The notes: generated from the sequence alone by a model not told the origin. A stretch of DNA of 64,000 nt from Hygrophila difformis (GCA_030278955.1 JAOANR010000010.1:12507086-12571085), one strand, 5' to 3'. Numbered from the stretch's first letter, positions 35,332 to 47,079 are shown. Translations and numbers: made by a program.

Positions 35332-35446
35332 TACTTCTGGCTATAGCAAAGGGAAAAAAAAATTAAAATTAAAACCGTATCAACAAAATTTATGTACTAT
35401 GGTGTATTTTACAAATATCATAAAATGATCACAAATACTGTAAATA

Positions 35447-35609
35447 TGTAACACCCCATTTATCCCTAAAGTACAGCGGAAGCAAAGTGCGGGAAGAATG
35501 AGCGGATGTTACCGCCACGCATTCCGGACTGTCCGAAATACGCTAAGGCTAGCAGGCATACTTGTATAAAATCAGAGTTTAATGTACATGCTAACCACTT
35601 TCCGGACAA
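35447..35609 (-). mobile_element. left part of an older gypsy LTR, split by the nest
   Basis: tgtaacaccccatttatccc at 35447 is, on the minus strand, a normal LTR end (…ggggtgttaca), like the end of the Tekay LTR at 47080. 'cagcggaag.aaagtg' and 'ttaccgccac' also recur there. The sequence stops at the target duplication GACAA (35605-35609) of the next element and resumes at 56344. It is therefore the oldest layer of the nest. Confidence 0.5.
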
Positions 35610-36394
35610 TGTAACATCCCGATTAATTAACGCATAATTAATTTAATTAATTATGGTTAATTAATAAAGATAAATAATATGAATTATTGTGTAAGAGAGT
35701 TATTGTATTGAAGTGGAAGTATAAGTGGGTAGCAAACCCACAAGTTAATAAGAGCCAAAGTGCTTAAATAAATGGACTGCGATTTGTTAGAATAAAAGAA
35801 GTTGGGAGGAGACACAACATCATGACCCCGATCCGGATATAATTTTTATTAAAAAAATGGGAAGTGAGACCCACTTCCTCACTTTTCTTCCCTTTCCCCA
35901 TTTTTCCTTTCTTCTTCCTCTCTCCATTTCTTCTCCTTCCCGTAGCCCTCCTTGGCCAAGAAAAATCTTCAATATTGGCTTGAAATCAAGTTGGGAAATT
36001 CATATTCATGCTTTTGGTAAGTGATTTATTGTTATTAGTTCTTGATTTTGTTAAGATTTGGAGGTGGTTTTGGGTTTTAACCGTGGGTGATAAAATCGGG
36101 GGGGGGGGGGGGGTTGTATTTAGTTGAGTTAAGCTTTAATCCTTGAACATTTAGACTCAAATATATGTTTTAGATATATTCTTGAGCTTAAAGGTGTTCA
36201 TTTTGGAGTTGGTTGTTGATTTTAGGTTTTGGGTTGATTTTGTTCGATTGAAGCTTGTAATCGACGAATCGGAGGCCGATTATTGTTGGAAGACATCAGG
36301 CAAGGGATTATATTGCTTAAATTACGTATTTGGGGGTCGAATTCCGGCAAAATCGCCGGAAAACCGATTGGAAAATCGGAGAAGACGATGAACA

Positions 36395-36680
36395 ATAACT
36401 GCTACACTACTGCTATAGTACCTGTACAGTAGTTACCGCGGTAACTCGCGTAGTTACCGCAGTAATTCGCCACAGTAATTACCACGGTAATTTGAACAGT
36501 AACTACCACAGTAACTTGTACAGTAGTTACCGCAGTAACTCGCTGCAGTAGTTAACGCAGTAACTCGCTACAGTAATTACTACAGTAACTCGCTACAGTA
36601 GTTACCGCAGTAACTCGCTACAGTAATTACAACAGTAACTTGCTACAGTAATTGCTACAGTAATCGCTACAGTACTGGGC
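36395..36680 (+). repeat. CAGTAAY/GCTACAGTA array in the LTR
   Basis: Roughly twenty irregular copies of a 10-14-base motif alternate as ctacagta, gttaccgcagtaactcg and attacnacagtaact. The second LTR has the matching array at about 54295-54605 with a slightly different unit count. The same GCTACAGTA core occurs four times in the nested Tekay LTR (about 49640-49690). Confidence 0.8.
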
Positions 36681-37756
36681 TGCGTATGTCACGCGTTTTA
36701 CGCGCGCGGGTGCGCCGTGAGCGCAGGAAGGCCCTGTTTGGCCCCTTTTTGTGCGATTTTGATTCTATAATGATGTTTTCTTTACACAAATTATTGTTAT
36801 GACTTCCCTAAATATTATTGGTAAACCGTGGGTTAATCAATTGGCCCGTGGGTGTTGTTGAATTTCTTAGGGGAACTGTTGAGTTATGATATCATTAAGT
36901 ATATGTGGATTATTGAATTATATCATTAATGTCTTAATCTAGGGGGCTATGTATTGAATTCCTTATATGTTGAGAAGCATACGAACCTAGTGTGTAGGTA
37001 CTTGAATATCACTATATTGTCATATGCATGTTATTGCATTGGAATTGACGGTTATTAAACCGGTGGATTGTTATGATGTTTATGATTGATCGGGCAACCT
37101 TCACAGGTGTTGTTGAGTCTCGATGGCCCTGCGGGGTGTATTATTGATTGTTATGTCTGTTACCCCTTTGGGGTGGTTATTATAATGCATCATATTGCAT
37201 TATGAATGGACGAACATATTGGAAATGTCTGATCGGGCAGCCTTTACCGGTGCTGTTGAGTCCCGATGGCCCTGCGAGGTGATTATTAGGCTGTGATGCA
37301 TGTGATTTGGTTGTGATGCCTGTGATTTGGCTGTTATGCCTGTGATTTGACTGTCATGCCTGGATTATTGGTTATTATGCTTCGAGGATATGGGGATTCT
37401 CGGTATGACATGCTTTCGAGCTATGTTGGGCATGCAACATAATCTATCCGTCCTGGGCATATATACATTTGGGTTGTGATGCCTGCGATATGATATTCAG
37501 CTGCGGCTGGCGCGATTGCGGATCCCTGCGGGGATGGTGTATGTTACCCTGTAACGGGTTGGAGTTGATGATATCCTCACCCGTGGGTTCATACCGCCCG
37601 GGTTCTAGGTGCCGGCTAGGCATATTCATTGCATTTGCATATAGGGTAGATAGGTGTATGTTAGGTCATGCATCACTTGCATAAATTGCATGATTATGGT
37701 TGAAGCACCGGTATGGGACGGTGTGATGTTTTATCTGCTTTATCTATATTCTGCTA

Positions 37757-37758
<2 letters not shown>

Positions 37759-37839
<81 letters not shown>
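37759..37839 (+). repeat. (TTA)n microsatellite, about 27 units
   Basis: An uninterrupted TTA/ATT run of about 81 bases in the 5' LTR. The 3' LTR copy at 55687-55777 has about 30 units, so the tract has changed length since insertion. Confidence 0.95.
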
Positions 37840-38401
37840 GACATGATGATGTTTTCCCTTACTCCCCGGCAAGTAGCCTTGCTCAGTACGTTGTACTGAC
37901 CCCCTTTATTTTTGTCTATTTTATAGATTCTGCTGGAGGCATTGGAGCATGACTGGGTTTGGGGTATTGAGAGATCACATAGATAGGACTTTTTATGTTT
38001 ATCTTACATGATTATGTGATACTCTATTGCTCATTATGACTTGGATTTTATGCTAGTTGAGGCCTGTGTGCCTAGGATCTGCTTTCTGTCGGCCGATGGC
38101 CTTTATGTGATTTACAGTTTTGGACTGGTAGCCCTGTTTGAGATATTGGTATGCTGTTGAGAGGCTTGCAGTCTAGATGAGCTGCTGGAATGTTTATTTG
38201 ATTATGATGGTGAGACCTCCTATGTGCTTATGTGTTTTATTTGTTTTAGCTTCCGCATTAAACTGGATTAATCAGATGATCACTTTAGGTTTACCCAGTT
38301 TTGTACTAGCTGTTTTAAATTAGCTGGCCACTAGTTCAGGATAGTTAGTACAGCGGTAATGCTTGCGAAAATCATGTTTGAATTTTGGGGGCGTTACAGA
38401 G

Positions 38402-38414
38402 TGGTATCAGAGCC
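38402..38414 (+). other. primer-binding site, initiator tRNA-Met type
   Basis: tggtatcagagcc lies three bases after the 5' LTR of the outer element. This complements the 3' end of plant initiator tRNA-Met, the usual minus-strand primer of chromovirus-type gypsy elements. Confidence 0.9.
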
Positions 38415-39280
38415 TGTGTGCTCTTTTATCTTATTAAAACTTATGTAGACATAGGTGGTGAGCTGTGTGTGGGGTACATATAGCATAGAATTTATTTTTA
38501 TTATATCTCATTATTTTTGTGCACACCCGGTTAATTCACAGTTGGAGAACTGTGAGGGAACCATGGTACTCCAGTCAGGATCCTTTTTATCTCACAGTCA
38601 TTGAGGACTATGAATGACTTTTGATCGGTTATTTAATTTTGTCATTTATATATACTGCTTTGTATATGATTGGTGATTTCTGCTAACATCGTTTGTTGAT
38701 GTTGTAATCTAAGTTGGCTGAATAGTTTGGAAAGGCCTCATGGAAGCCTGGGCTATTCGAATGGCGATCCAAGCTGGATCAATGTGATGAATGTGTTCAG
38801 ATAGGTTTGACGTACCCTCGAGAGTGAAATAGGGTACTGAGAAAGTCTCCCTACTGCGATAACCCACTTGGGTAATATAGATATTTGCAGTCGCATGCAT
38901 GCGAAGGATGGTGGAAACCATTTCAAGTTTATGCCAGTGAGGGTATAGTCGGATTTGGTTAGAAAGAATAATCATGTGAATTAGCATATAATTGACACTG
39001 GGTCAATCAAAATATCATTAGATGGTTCGTCGAAGCGTTGAATGCCGGTCGCGTGAGACAAGGCAAGGTAAATGTTCTGCATGGCAAGATCGGTAACGTG
39101 AAGGGGATCGATATCCCTGGGGCGAGTCCGAACTAGGGGACTTCCTAGTATGTCATCTTTATGTGATGGAAACGTTACGTTGATTGGTAACGTTGTGGCA
39201 TGTGTGTAATTCTTGTATCGTAGGTGTTTCTTCTTGACTCTCTGGTTGAGAGATAAACCCATTTCTCTGATATGGGAATT
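38415..39280 (+). other. outer-element leader, gag not recognisable
   Basis: Where gag should lie, no continuous frame and no zinc knuckle can be read in any frame. The stretch is about 870 bases, shorter than a gypsy gag, so most of gag is deleted or eroded. Confidence 0.5.
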
Positions 39281-39289
39281 ATTCATGTC

Positions 39290-40402
39290 GCATTTTGTGT
39301 TGCGGTTATTGTGTTTGATTCTGGAGTCTTATGTTCATTTGGGACTCTGAATGTCATTCGTAAGCATGGAGTAGATGTTACCACTACTGCGAATCCTTCC
39401 GCCTTAGTACTGTGCGATTCAAAAGCCTCGTGTTCTTTAGTGGCTTTGCGATTTGTGCGAGAGCACGGAGTAGGACCGTTGGTGCCCTACCAGATGCTAG
39501 TTTCTGTACCTTCGGGTAATAATATTCGAAGTGATCATTTGATGCAAGATGCTGTGTTGAGCATCGAGAGTCGTGAATTCACCTGGTGGTCTTTAGCCTG
39601 GTTGGTTTTGACGTACTATTGGGCATGGATTGGTTGTTTGCCAACGTGTTGTGATTAATTGTGGTGTTCCACGAATATCCTTTTAGGATTCTTTGGGTAA
39701 GTGTGTTTCTTACCGACATCCTTTGATTCTACCTGTTATTGGTATGGTTTCTGTTGCTTTGTTTTGTGACCTGATGCGCAGGGGAGTGGCAAATGAGGGA
39801 TCTTCGAGCAGAAGTTTCTGCTTCTTCGAATGTCCCTGTTGTATTTGAGTTCGGGGATGTATTTCCCGATGAAATTCCTGGTCTCCCATCTGCTCGGGAT
39901 ATTGATTTTACTATTGAGCTGATGCCTGATGCAGCTCATATTTCTAAGGCTCCTTACCATATGGCTCCTGTGAACTGAAGGAGTTGAAGGATCAATTGAA
40001 TGAGCTTACCAATAAGGGGTATATTCAGCCGAGTAGCTCGCCTTAAGGAGCTCCTGTCTTGTTTGTTAAGAAGAATGATGGGTCGATGAGGATGTGCATC
40101 GATTACAGAGAATTGAACTGAATCACGGGAAAAATAAGTATCATTTACCTCGGATTGAGGATCTTTTTGATTAGTTGAGAGAGGCCAGTATGTTTAATAA
40201 GATTGATTTGAGATCGGGCTACCATCAGATAAGGGTGGCGGAGGCTGATAGGTCTAACACAGCTTTCAGGACTCGTTGTGGACATTTTGAATTCCCGGTC
40301 ATGCCTTTTGGTTTGACTAACGCACTAGCGATCTTCATGGATCTTATGTATAGGGTATTCCATCCCCTGATGGTCGTGTGCGTGGTTGTGTTCTTAGATG
40401 AT
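39290..40402 (+). pseudogene. outer gypsy protease-RT relic
   Basis: Recognisable pieces are a protease site decayed to LVLCDSKASCSLVALRFV (normally DSGAS), a LGMDWL-like phrase near 39627, and DVFPDEIPGLPSARDIDFTI leading into the RT linker. After several stops and frameshifts come [17 protein letters not shown] and [15 protein letters not shown], then VVVFLDDI at the catalytic F/YxDD motif. The frame is cut at exactly this point (target duplication ATTAT, 40403-40407) by the nested element and resumes at 52653. Confidence 0.9.
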
Positions 40403-40407
40403 ATTAT

Positions 40408-41207
40408 TGTAACGACCCGAATATTTTGTATCCCAAATGAACAAATTCTAATTGTTTTGAACTACGTAATGACTTGATCCCTTCACAGGGTACGTAGGCA
40501 ACTTGGAAATTTCAATTCTGGGTTCAGTCGAATAATATCAAACAACAAAACACAATGACACAACCACAATCAATCAATCGGTCAATAAGTCGCGCAACTT
40601 CGGGGACGAAGTTGATTCTTAAGGAGGGTAGATTGTAATACCATAGAAATTGCCCGATATATATGTATGAATATATATATTTTGATCAATTCACTAAGTA
40701 GATTTTTAATCAAATCTATATATATTTATATGTTCAAATATGTGCTTAAAGATTAGTATATTATTTTCTACAAAACATACTTTGAAAAAAATTATATATA
40801 TTTGAAAAGACAAATATATATAATTTTTTTCAAAGTATGTTTTGTAGAAAATAATATACTAATCTTTAAGCACATATTTGAACATATAAATATATATAGA
40901 TTTGATTAAAAATCTACTTAGTGAATTGATCAAAATATATATATTCATACATATATATCGGGCAATTTCTATGGTATTACAATCTACCCTCCTTAAGAAT
41001 CAACTTCGTCCCCGAAGTTGCGCGACTTATTGACCGATTGATTGATTGTGGTTGTGTCATTGTGTTTTGTTGTTTGATATTATTCGACTGAACCCAGAAT
41101 TGAAATTTCCAAGTTGCCTACGTACCCTGTGAAGGGATCAAGTCATTACGTAGTTCAAAACAATTAGAATTTGTTCATTTGGGATACAAAATATTCGGGT
41201 CGTTACA
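40408..41207. repeat. 397-bp inverted repeat with 6-base loop
   Basis: Arms 40408-40804 and 40811-41207 are equal in length and appear identical; the loop is aaaaga (40805-40810). The outer boundary of each arm is tgtaacgacccg. The right arm begins directly after the polypurine tract cttaagggggagagga (minus strand). The fold point is a mini-hairpin (tttg-aaaaga-caaa) that also exists unduplicated in the full LTR near 50167. Between the arm start and TGTAATACC (LTR start, minus strand, from 40981) lie 226 bases ending in a second polypurine tract. Confidence 0.95.
40982..40994 (-). other. second polypurine tract, before TGTAATACC
   Basis: Minus-strand aaggagggtagat stands immediately before TGTAATACC, the start of the full LTR of this element. 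The same junction occurs at 50340-50352. It sits about 226 bases downstream of the other polypurine tract, so the element has two potential plus-strand primers. Confidence 0.7.
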
Positions 41208-41220
41208 TCCTCTCCCCCTT
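41208..41220 (-). other. polypurine tract next to the palindrome
   Basis: Minus-strand aagggggagagga follows the gag-pol stop by about ten bases and ends exactly where the palindrome arm begins (TGTAACGACC). In gypsy elements plus-strand DNA synthesis starts right after such a tract. Confidence 0.8.
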
Positions 41221-41230
41221 AAGATTACAG

Positions 41231-44200
41231 TTATGTCCCCATAACTGCGGTTGCACCGTTTTGGAATAGGGTCGGGTAACGCTCCTTCATGTCGGATTCT
41301 AACTCCCATGTCGCCGTTTCACTTTCATGGTTCGACCAAAGAATCTTGACCATTCTCACGGCTTTGTTCCTTGTTACTCTCTCCTTAACATCGAGTATTC
41401 GTACCGGAATTTCCTCATAGCTCAAGTCATCATCCAATTCAATTCCTTCCGGTTGGAGTACATGGGTCGGATCGTGCACATACTTCTTCAATTGTGATAT
41501 GTGGAACACGTTGTGAACTCTAGCCAATTGTGGCGGTAAGGCTAGACGATATGCTAAATTCCCGACTTTTTCTAGAATTTCATAAGGTCCTATATATCGA
41601 GGGCTTAACTTTCCTCGTTTGCCAAAACGCATAACCCCCTTCATCGGTGATATCTTTAACATGACCTTATCCCCAACTTGAAATTCTAGGTCTTGCCGTC
41701 TCACATCGGCATAACTTTTCTGTCGGTCTTGGGCCGCTTTCATCTTTCCTCGAATCACTTTGATTTGTTGGGTCATATCTTCTACGAGTTGTGGTCCTAC
41801 TATCACTGTCTTATCATTCCCTTCCCAACTCAACGGACTTCGGCACCTTCGACCATACAATGCCTCGAATGGTGCCATGCCGATGCTAGCATGGTAGCTA
41901 TTGTTGTAGGAAAATTCAATTAGGGGTAAATGATTTTCCCAGCTACCCTTAAACTCTAGGACGCAAGCTCTCAGCATGTCTTCCAACGTTTGGATTGTTC
42001 TCTCAGTTTGTCCATCCGTCATTGGGTGGAATGCGGTGCTCATCTTAATCTGCGTACCGAGGGCTTCTTGTAACTTGGTCCAAAAGTGAGAGACAAATCT
42101 ACTGTCTCTATCGGAGATAATGTCATGTGGTACCCCGTGTCTTCGTACCACATTGTCAATATACGCTCTTGCTAATTGGTCCATGGTCCAAGTGTCCTTC
42201 ATTGGAATAAAAATGGCCGTCTTCGTTAGCCTATCGACAATCACCCATATCTTATTCATTCCTCTTGGTGATCGTGGTAATCCCGAAACGAAATCCATAG
42301 AGATACTATCCCACTTCCAACTCGGGATTTCCAATGGTTGCATCAATCCTAAGGGTTTCTGTCGCACAGCTTTGACCTTTTGGCACGTGAGGCATCTCGC
42401 TACAAATTCTGCCACTTCATTCTTCATCCTCGGCCACCAGTAAATCTTCCTCAAATCCTTATATAATTTGTCGCCTCCAGGGTGAACCGAGTAAGGTGTG
42501 TTATGCCCTTCTTCCATCAATCTTTGTTTTATCTCCACGCATTTTTGTGGTACACACCATCTTCCCTTGAAACGAATGCTTCCGTCCTCATGGATAGCAA
42601 ATCCTATTGCCTTCCCGTTGGCAATGTTCTCCTTAATCCTTTCCAACTTTGCGTCGCCCGGTTGGGCGAGTTTGATCTCGTCAAATATGGTTGATTCGAC
42701 TACCATGGCGTTGACCATTTCATTTACAGTGCCCGAATGCACTAGTTCTAAGCTCAATCTTGCCAAGTCCATATATAATGCCGGCGGAATCACCAACGAA
42801 TTCGCCACATGTTGGGTCTTCCGGCTTAAGGCATCGGCTACTACGTTGGCCTTCCCTTCGTGGTAAGAAATTTCGAGATCATAGTCCTTGATTAGTTCCA
42901 GCCATCTCCGTTGTCTCAGATTTAGCTCTTTTTGAGTGAATATGTATTTGAGGCTTTTGTGGTCTGTGAACATCCGACACTTTCTCCCATAAAGGTAGTG
43001 TCTCCATATTTTCAGAGCGAACACGACTGCCGCCAACTCCAAGTCGTGCGTTGGGTAGTTCGCTTCATGAGGTTTCAATTGGCGCGAAGCATATGCAATG
43101 ACTCTCGAGTCTTGCATCAAAACACATCCTAGACCTTCCTTTGAAGCATCACTGTAAACCTCGAAGTCACCATTCTCTGATGGTAGTGCTAGTACGGGTG
43201 TACTGGTGAGTCGCTTTTTCAGTTCTTGAAACGCGGACTCACACTCACTGGTCCAGTCATATTTTACCCCTTTCTTCAACAGCTGGGTCAACGGGCGTGC
43301 GATTTTTGAGAAGTCCTTCACAAATCGCCTATAATAACCAGCTAGCCCAAGGAAGCTCCGTATTTCAGTTGGACTCGTTGGCGATACCCATTCCGTCACC
43401 GCCGAAATTTTTGCCTGATCCACTGAAACTCCAGTGGCGGATACTATGTGCCCAAGGAATGCTACTTCCTTCAACCAAAAGTCGCATTTGGATAGTTTGC
43501 CATAGAGTTGGTTCTTGCGCAAAATCCCTAACACTTGGTGCAAATGTTGGGAATGCTCCTCCTCGCTTCTCGAGTAGATCAGGATGTCGTCGATGAACAC
43601 CACGACGCTTTGATCTAACAATTCTCTAAATACATCGTTCATGAGGTTCATGAACATTGCAGGTGCATTTGTTAACCCAAAGGATAATACTGTGAACTCG
43701 TAGTGTCCATAACGAGTTCGGAATGCCGTCTTCGGAATATCCTTCTCCGCAATCCTCAGCTGGTGATAACCGGATCGCAAGTCGATCTTTGAGAACACCG
43801 ACGCCCCCTTCAATTGATCAAATAAGTCTTCAATCCTTGGTAATGGATACTTGTTCTTGATGGTCACTTGATTGAGTCCTCTGTAATCGATGCAAAGGCG
43901 TAGTCCTCCGTCCTTCTTTTTAACAAATAAGACCGGTGCTCCCCACGGGGACGTACTTGGTCTTATGTATCCTTTCTCCAACAACTCTTCGAGTTGTTCC
44001 TTTAACTCCTTCATTTCCAGTGGTGCCATACGGTAAGGGGCCTTCGAGACAGGTTCCGTTCCCGGAATGAGATCTATGGTGAATTCAAGATCTCTCTCAG
44101 GTGGCATACCAGGGATGTCTTCAGGAAATACGTCCGGGTATTCTCTCACCACTGGGATGTCGTCAACCTTGCTCTCTTCCGCCTCCAGGTTGTGAACGTA

Positions 44201-45937
44201 GCATGCATACAACGCGTATCCCTTATGCATTAAGCTACGAAGCTTGAGAGCGTTAACAACCTTGTTGCTCCTCTTAGGGGGTTGAGAGTAAAAGATGACC
44301 CTCTTTCCCCTACCTTTCGACAAGGTGATCTTCTGCTTTTGACATTCTATTACCGCTTTATACCGGGTCAACCAATCCATTCCCAGTATAACGTCGAAGT
44401 CCCTTAAATTAAATTCTACCAAGTTTGCGAAAAATTCTATGTTCTTGATAACTATCGGAATCCCGTTATAACGTTTAGAGCATGGTACTACCTCTCCTGA
44501 TGGTAGTTGAATTTCTAAGTTAATCAGTTCGCACTTAGGTAGATCTAGTTCAGATAAGACTCTTGATGATATAATCGAACAACTAGCTCCTGAGTCAAAC
44601 AGAACTTTAAGGGGTGTACTTAAAACATGGAATGTACCTGCCATCACGTCACCCTGCATAGGCACATCTGCTTGGTTGATAACATTCAATCTCCCCATGG
44701 GCCGTCCTTGGTTGCCCGGCTGATCCCGGTTCGGGTTCTGATTCTGTTGCTGATTTGGATTCTGTGGAGGGCGTTGATTCTGGTTCTGAGGGGGTCTGTA
44801 CCCTTGATAGTTACCATTCCGTCCATTTTGGTTACGAGGCTGTGCTGGCCCCATAATCAAGTCCTCTCGCTTGGTGATGTTTTCAATTCGAGTCCGGCAC
44901 TCATTCGCCCGATGACCAAATCGACCACACCTGAAGCATGTGCCCTGTTGGGGGCATCCCCTAATCAAGTGAGGTTTCCCACATCTTGGGCATGGTGGCA
45001 CAGGGTTACCCTGGAAAAATGTTCTCCCACCATTTCCCCTATTGTTGTTCTGAGGGGGTCTGTTCAGGCCTACCCGAAAGTTGTTTCCTCCAGAATTGTT
45101 ACCGGTGCGGTTATCCCTGTTCCTCTTATCTTGCCCCTGAGGTCCCCGGCTGGACTCTCCACTCATCCTCCTCTTCAGTTGTTGCACCCTCGCAACAGCA
45201 ACTGCACGATCATACACTGCTTGCAGGTCCGGGTAATGGACACCAGTGATCACTTCCCGTATGGACAAGTTCAATCCCATCTCGAATTTTTGTGCCTTCT
45301 CTACGTCTGTCGGTACTAGTCTTGGTGCAAAGCGCACCAACTCCTTGAATCGAGTGTAATACTCTTGTACAGTCTGCCCGCCTTGTTTCAGTGCCAAAAA
45401 CTCCTCGTACATGGCCGCCTTCGTACTCAGGGGGTAAAATCGGTCCCTGAGCAGTTCCATCATTTCAGTCCATGAATAGGGCACATCTTCCTCTTGTATC
45501 TTTCCCTGGGTGGCTTGCCACCAGTCGTCTGCTTCACCTCCCAAGTAGTATGAGGCCACATGCACCTTTTCCCCTTCTGGGCACTTAACTGCGCTTAACA
45601 ACTTGTCGAAGGTCCTAATCCACTCCTCTAGTTTTGCAGGGTCTTCCTCGCCTGCATAGTGCGGCGGTTGGTATGGGTTCACCATGGCTAGGTAATTAAT
45701 GCGAGCTTGTGGTGGAGGTGCCGCAGCCGTTTGGCCTTGGTTCACCTGCGCGTTCCCTATCGCAATGAGAACCTCTTCTAGAGTGCGCAGGCGATTACCT
45801 ATGTTGTCTGGTATAGGGCCTGCTGGCTCTTCCTGAGCGTGTACACCCACGTTTGGTATCGGCATGTCAGGTTGCCTAGGTATTTCGTTGGTATTGGGAG
45901 GAATGGGCTGGACGCGCGGTCTCCCTCTCGGTGCCAT
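41231..45937 (-). CDS. Gag-Pol polyprotein, chromovirus (intact)
   Basis: One uninterrupted frame of 1568 residues. Gag core lies at about 90-250, and a zinc knuckle at 334-347 ([14 protein letters not shown]) follows an additional [13 protein letters not shown]. Protease is at 448-452 (DSGAS) with LGMDWL near 518-523. Reverse transcriptase has [20 protein letters not shown] and FIDD at 781-784. RNase H lies around 925-1040 ([10 protein letters not shown] to ADALSR). Integrase has its zinc region (H1145, H1152, C1182, C1185) and catalytic residues near D1215, D1276 and E1312. The C-terminal region about 1505-1558 ([20 protein letters not shown], then ATWELE) is chromodomain-like. All catalytic motifs are present, so it is potentially active. 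The long antisense frames here are shadows. Confidence 0.97.
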   Translation of the reverse strand: MAPRGRPRVQPIPPNTNEIPRQPDMPIPNVGVHAQEEPAGPIPDNIGNRLRTLEEVLIAIGNAQVNQGQTAAAPPPQARINYLAMVNPYQPPHYAGEEDPAKLEEWIRTFDKLLSAVKCPEGEKVHVASYYLGGEADDWWQATQGKIQEEDVPYSWTEMMELLRDRFYPLSTKAAMYEEFLALKQGGQTVQEYYTRFKELVRFAPRLVPTDVEKAQKFEMGLNLSIREVITGVHYPDLQAVYDRAVAVARVQQLKRRMSGESSRGPQGQDKRNRDNRTGNNSGGNNFRVGLNRPPQNNNRGNGGRTFFQGNPVPPCPRCGKPHLIRGCPQQGTCFRCGRFGHRANECRTRIENITKREDLIMGPAQPRNQNGRNGNYQGYRPPQNQNQRPPQNPNQQQNQNPNRDQPGNQGRPMGRLNVINQADVPMQGDVMAGTFHVLSTPLKVLFDSGASCSIISSRVLSELDLPKCELINLEIQLPSGEVVPCSKRYNGIPIVIKNIEFFANLVEFNLRDFDVILGMDWLTRYKAVIECQKQKITLSKGRGKRVIFYSQPPKRSNKVVNALKLRSLMHKGYALYACYVHNLEAEESKVDDIPVVREYPDVFPEDIPGMPPERDLEFTIDLIPGTEPVSKAPYRMAPLEMKELKEQLEELLEKGYIRPSTSPWGAPVLFVKKKDGGLRLCIDYRGLNQVTIKNKYPLPRIEDLFDQLKGASVFSKIDLRSGYHQLRIAEKDIPKTAFRTRYGHYEFTVLSFGLTNAPAMFMNLMNDVFRELLDQSVVVFIDDILIYSRSEEEHSQHLHQVLGILRKNQLYGKLSKCDFWLKEVAFLGHIVSATGVSVDQAKISAVTEWVSPTSPTEIRSFLGLAGYYRRFVKDFSKIARPLTQLLKKGVKYDWTSECESAFQELKKRLTSTPVLALPSENGDFEVYSDASKEGLGCVLMQDSRVIAYASRQLKPHEANYPTHDLELAAVVFALKIWRHYLYGRKCRMFTDHKSLKYIFTQKELNLRQRRWLELIKDYDLEISYHEGKANVVADALSRKTQHVANSLVIPPALYMDLARLSLELVHSGTVNEMVNAMVVESTIFDEIKLAQPGDAKLERIKENIANGKAIGFAIHEDGSIRFKGRWCVPQKCVEIKQRLMEEGHNTPYSVHPGGDKLYKDLRKIYWWPRMKNEVAEFVARCLTCQKVKAVRQKPLGLMQPLEIPSWKWDSISMDFVSGLPRSPRGMNKIWVIVDRLTKTAIFIPMKDTWTMDQLARAYIDNVVRRHGVPHDIISDRDSRFVSHFWTKLQEALGTQIKMSTAFHPMTDGQTERTIQTLEDMLRACVLEFKGSWENHLPLIEFSYNNSYHASIGMAPFEALYGRRCRSPLSWEGNDKTVIVGPQLVEDMTQQIKVIRGKMKAAQDRQKSYADVRRQDLEFQVGDKVMLKISPMKGVMRFGKRGKLSPRYIGPYEILEKVGNLAYRLALPPQLARVHNVFHISQLKKYVHDPTHVLQPEGIELDDDLSYEEIPVRILDVKERVTRNKAVRMVKILWSNHESETATWELESDMKERYPTLFQNGATAVMGT

Positions 45938-46210
45938 TCTGTTGCAAGAACAAGTGATTTAGATTTTAAGGAAAATATAATAAAGGGTTTATACAATGAT
46001 TATCGAAACCCCAGGGTCTAGGGTTTCAGGGTCTTGGGTTTCAAGGTTTAAATGAGCCGTGCGTTTGAGATGGATTTGTTGTTTGGGAATTCAACATAAT
46101 TTTTGGAATAGAGAGTGTTCAAACAAAAACTTGATTTATTTATTTATTTATTTATTTTTTTTTTTTTTACAAGTGATAGGATATACCAAAATAGGATCCT
46201 CCTATCATTT

Positions 46211-46537
46211 CTAGGCGTCCTCCGGCACAGTGGTGGGATCCTCCTCCGGATCTTCCTCCACCGGGCTTGGCGGTAGTAGGTCATCGAAAATGTGGTTCAA
46301 GTCATCCCCATGAGCATCAACAAGCTCCTTTAAACATAGATTTTGTGTAGTGAGGTTTTGGATTTGGTCTTCGAGCTGGTTTATGCGGTGGTGGTCCGCC
46401 TCTCTTAAGCTTCCCATATGGTGCAGATTTGCCTCCAATTGGGCCATACGATGTTCCATTTGTTGTATGGTTTGTTGGTAATCAAAGTGAGCGTTCATCA
46501 TTTTGACCATTAAGTTCATCATGTCTTGGTTAGCCAT
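46211..46537 (-). CDS. small coiled-coil ORF upstream of gag-pol
   Basis: A 108-codon frame opens about 520 bases after the PBS and ends about 270 bases before gag-pol on the same strand. After MANQDMMNLMVKMM the protein has heptad-like spacing of Met, Leu, Ile and His (MEHRMAQLEANLHHM, then INQLEDQIQNLTTQNLCLKE), suggesting a coiled coil. An acidic, Pro-rich tail follows (PPSPVEEDPEEDP). I do not recognise it as a standard gypsy domain. It could be an accessory protein or a short upstream peptide; translation is unproved. Confidence 0.6.
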   Translation of the reverse strand: MANQDMMNLMVKMMNAHFDYQQTIQQMEHRMAQLEANLHHMGSLREADHHRINQLEDQIQNLTTQNLCLKELVDAHGDDLNHIFDDLLPPSPVEEDPEEDPTTVPEDA

Positions 46538-46557
46538 CTAGCGCAAGAAAAAGATCT

Positions 46558-47060
46558 AGGTTACAACATAACGCTTCTAGGTTCTATAAGGTATAGAAAT
46601 GCAATATGCACATGCAGTGATGATTCCCCCTGATAAAAAAATTTTTTTTTTTGTGCATGCATTTATTTATCCATGGGTTTTAAAAAAAATAAATTTATTC
46701 CATGGATAGACTAAAATAAGGATAAAAGGTTTGGGCCGTTATATTGGGCCGAAAGAAATAAATTATTTGGGCTTTAAATAAAAACAAGGTTATTGGGCCA
46801 AAATAGTTGGGCTTATCATGATACTTAAATATTGAGCCAAAAATAATTAATCCTTGGGTTTAAAATATTACACTAAGTAAATAAAATTTTTTTGGGCTCA
46901 AAATAATACACATTTGGGCTTTATTTAAAAATACATGTATTGGGCTAAAAATTTGGGTTTTAATTTCAAAATAATAATTGGGCTCTTTAAAATATATTAC
47001 TAGTTTAGAAATAATAACTTTAAGAATAATAATACTTAAAAATAATAGTTTAAAAATATT
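46558..47060 (-). other. 5' leader of the Tekay element
   Basis: AT-rich untranslated leader between the PBS and the small ORF. It holds many 'ttgggct/agcccaa' phrases in degenerate repetition and no frame worth calling. Confidence 0.6.
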
Positions 47061-47076
47061 CCGGGCTCTGATACCA
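47061..47076 (-). other. primer-binding site of the Tekay element
   Basis: Minus-strand tggtatcagagcccgg lies three bases after the LTR end (…ggggtgttaca). It is complementary to the 3' end of initiator tRNA-Met and fixes the LTR boundary at 47080. Confidence 0.92.
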
Positions 47077-47079
47077 CAT

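Larger units (their letters stand above)
35610..38398 (+). repeat. 5' LTR of the outer gypsy element
   Basis: 2789 bases, TG...CA. It contains a 16-G run (36098-36113), a CAGTAA/GCTACAGTA array (about 36395-36680) and a TTA microsatellite of about 27 units (37759-37839). Short frames inside it, including poly-Leu or poly-Ile translations of the microsatellite, are not genes. Confidence 0.92.

Noticed and set aside
37654..37952. Frames with poly-Leu or poly-Ile
   Set aside because: They are translations of the TTA microsatellite in the LTR; the same occurs at 55641-55892.
44627..45319. 230-codon plus-strand open frame
   Set aside because: It lies antisense to the intact gag region, and its translation follows from gag codon bias. 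No domain is present.
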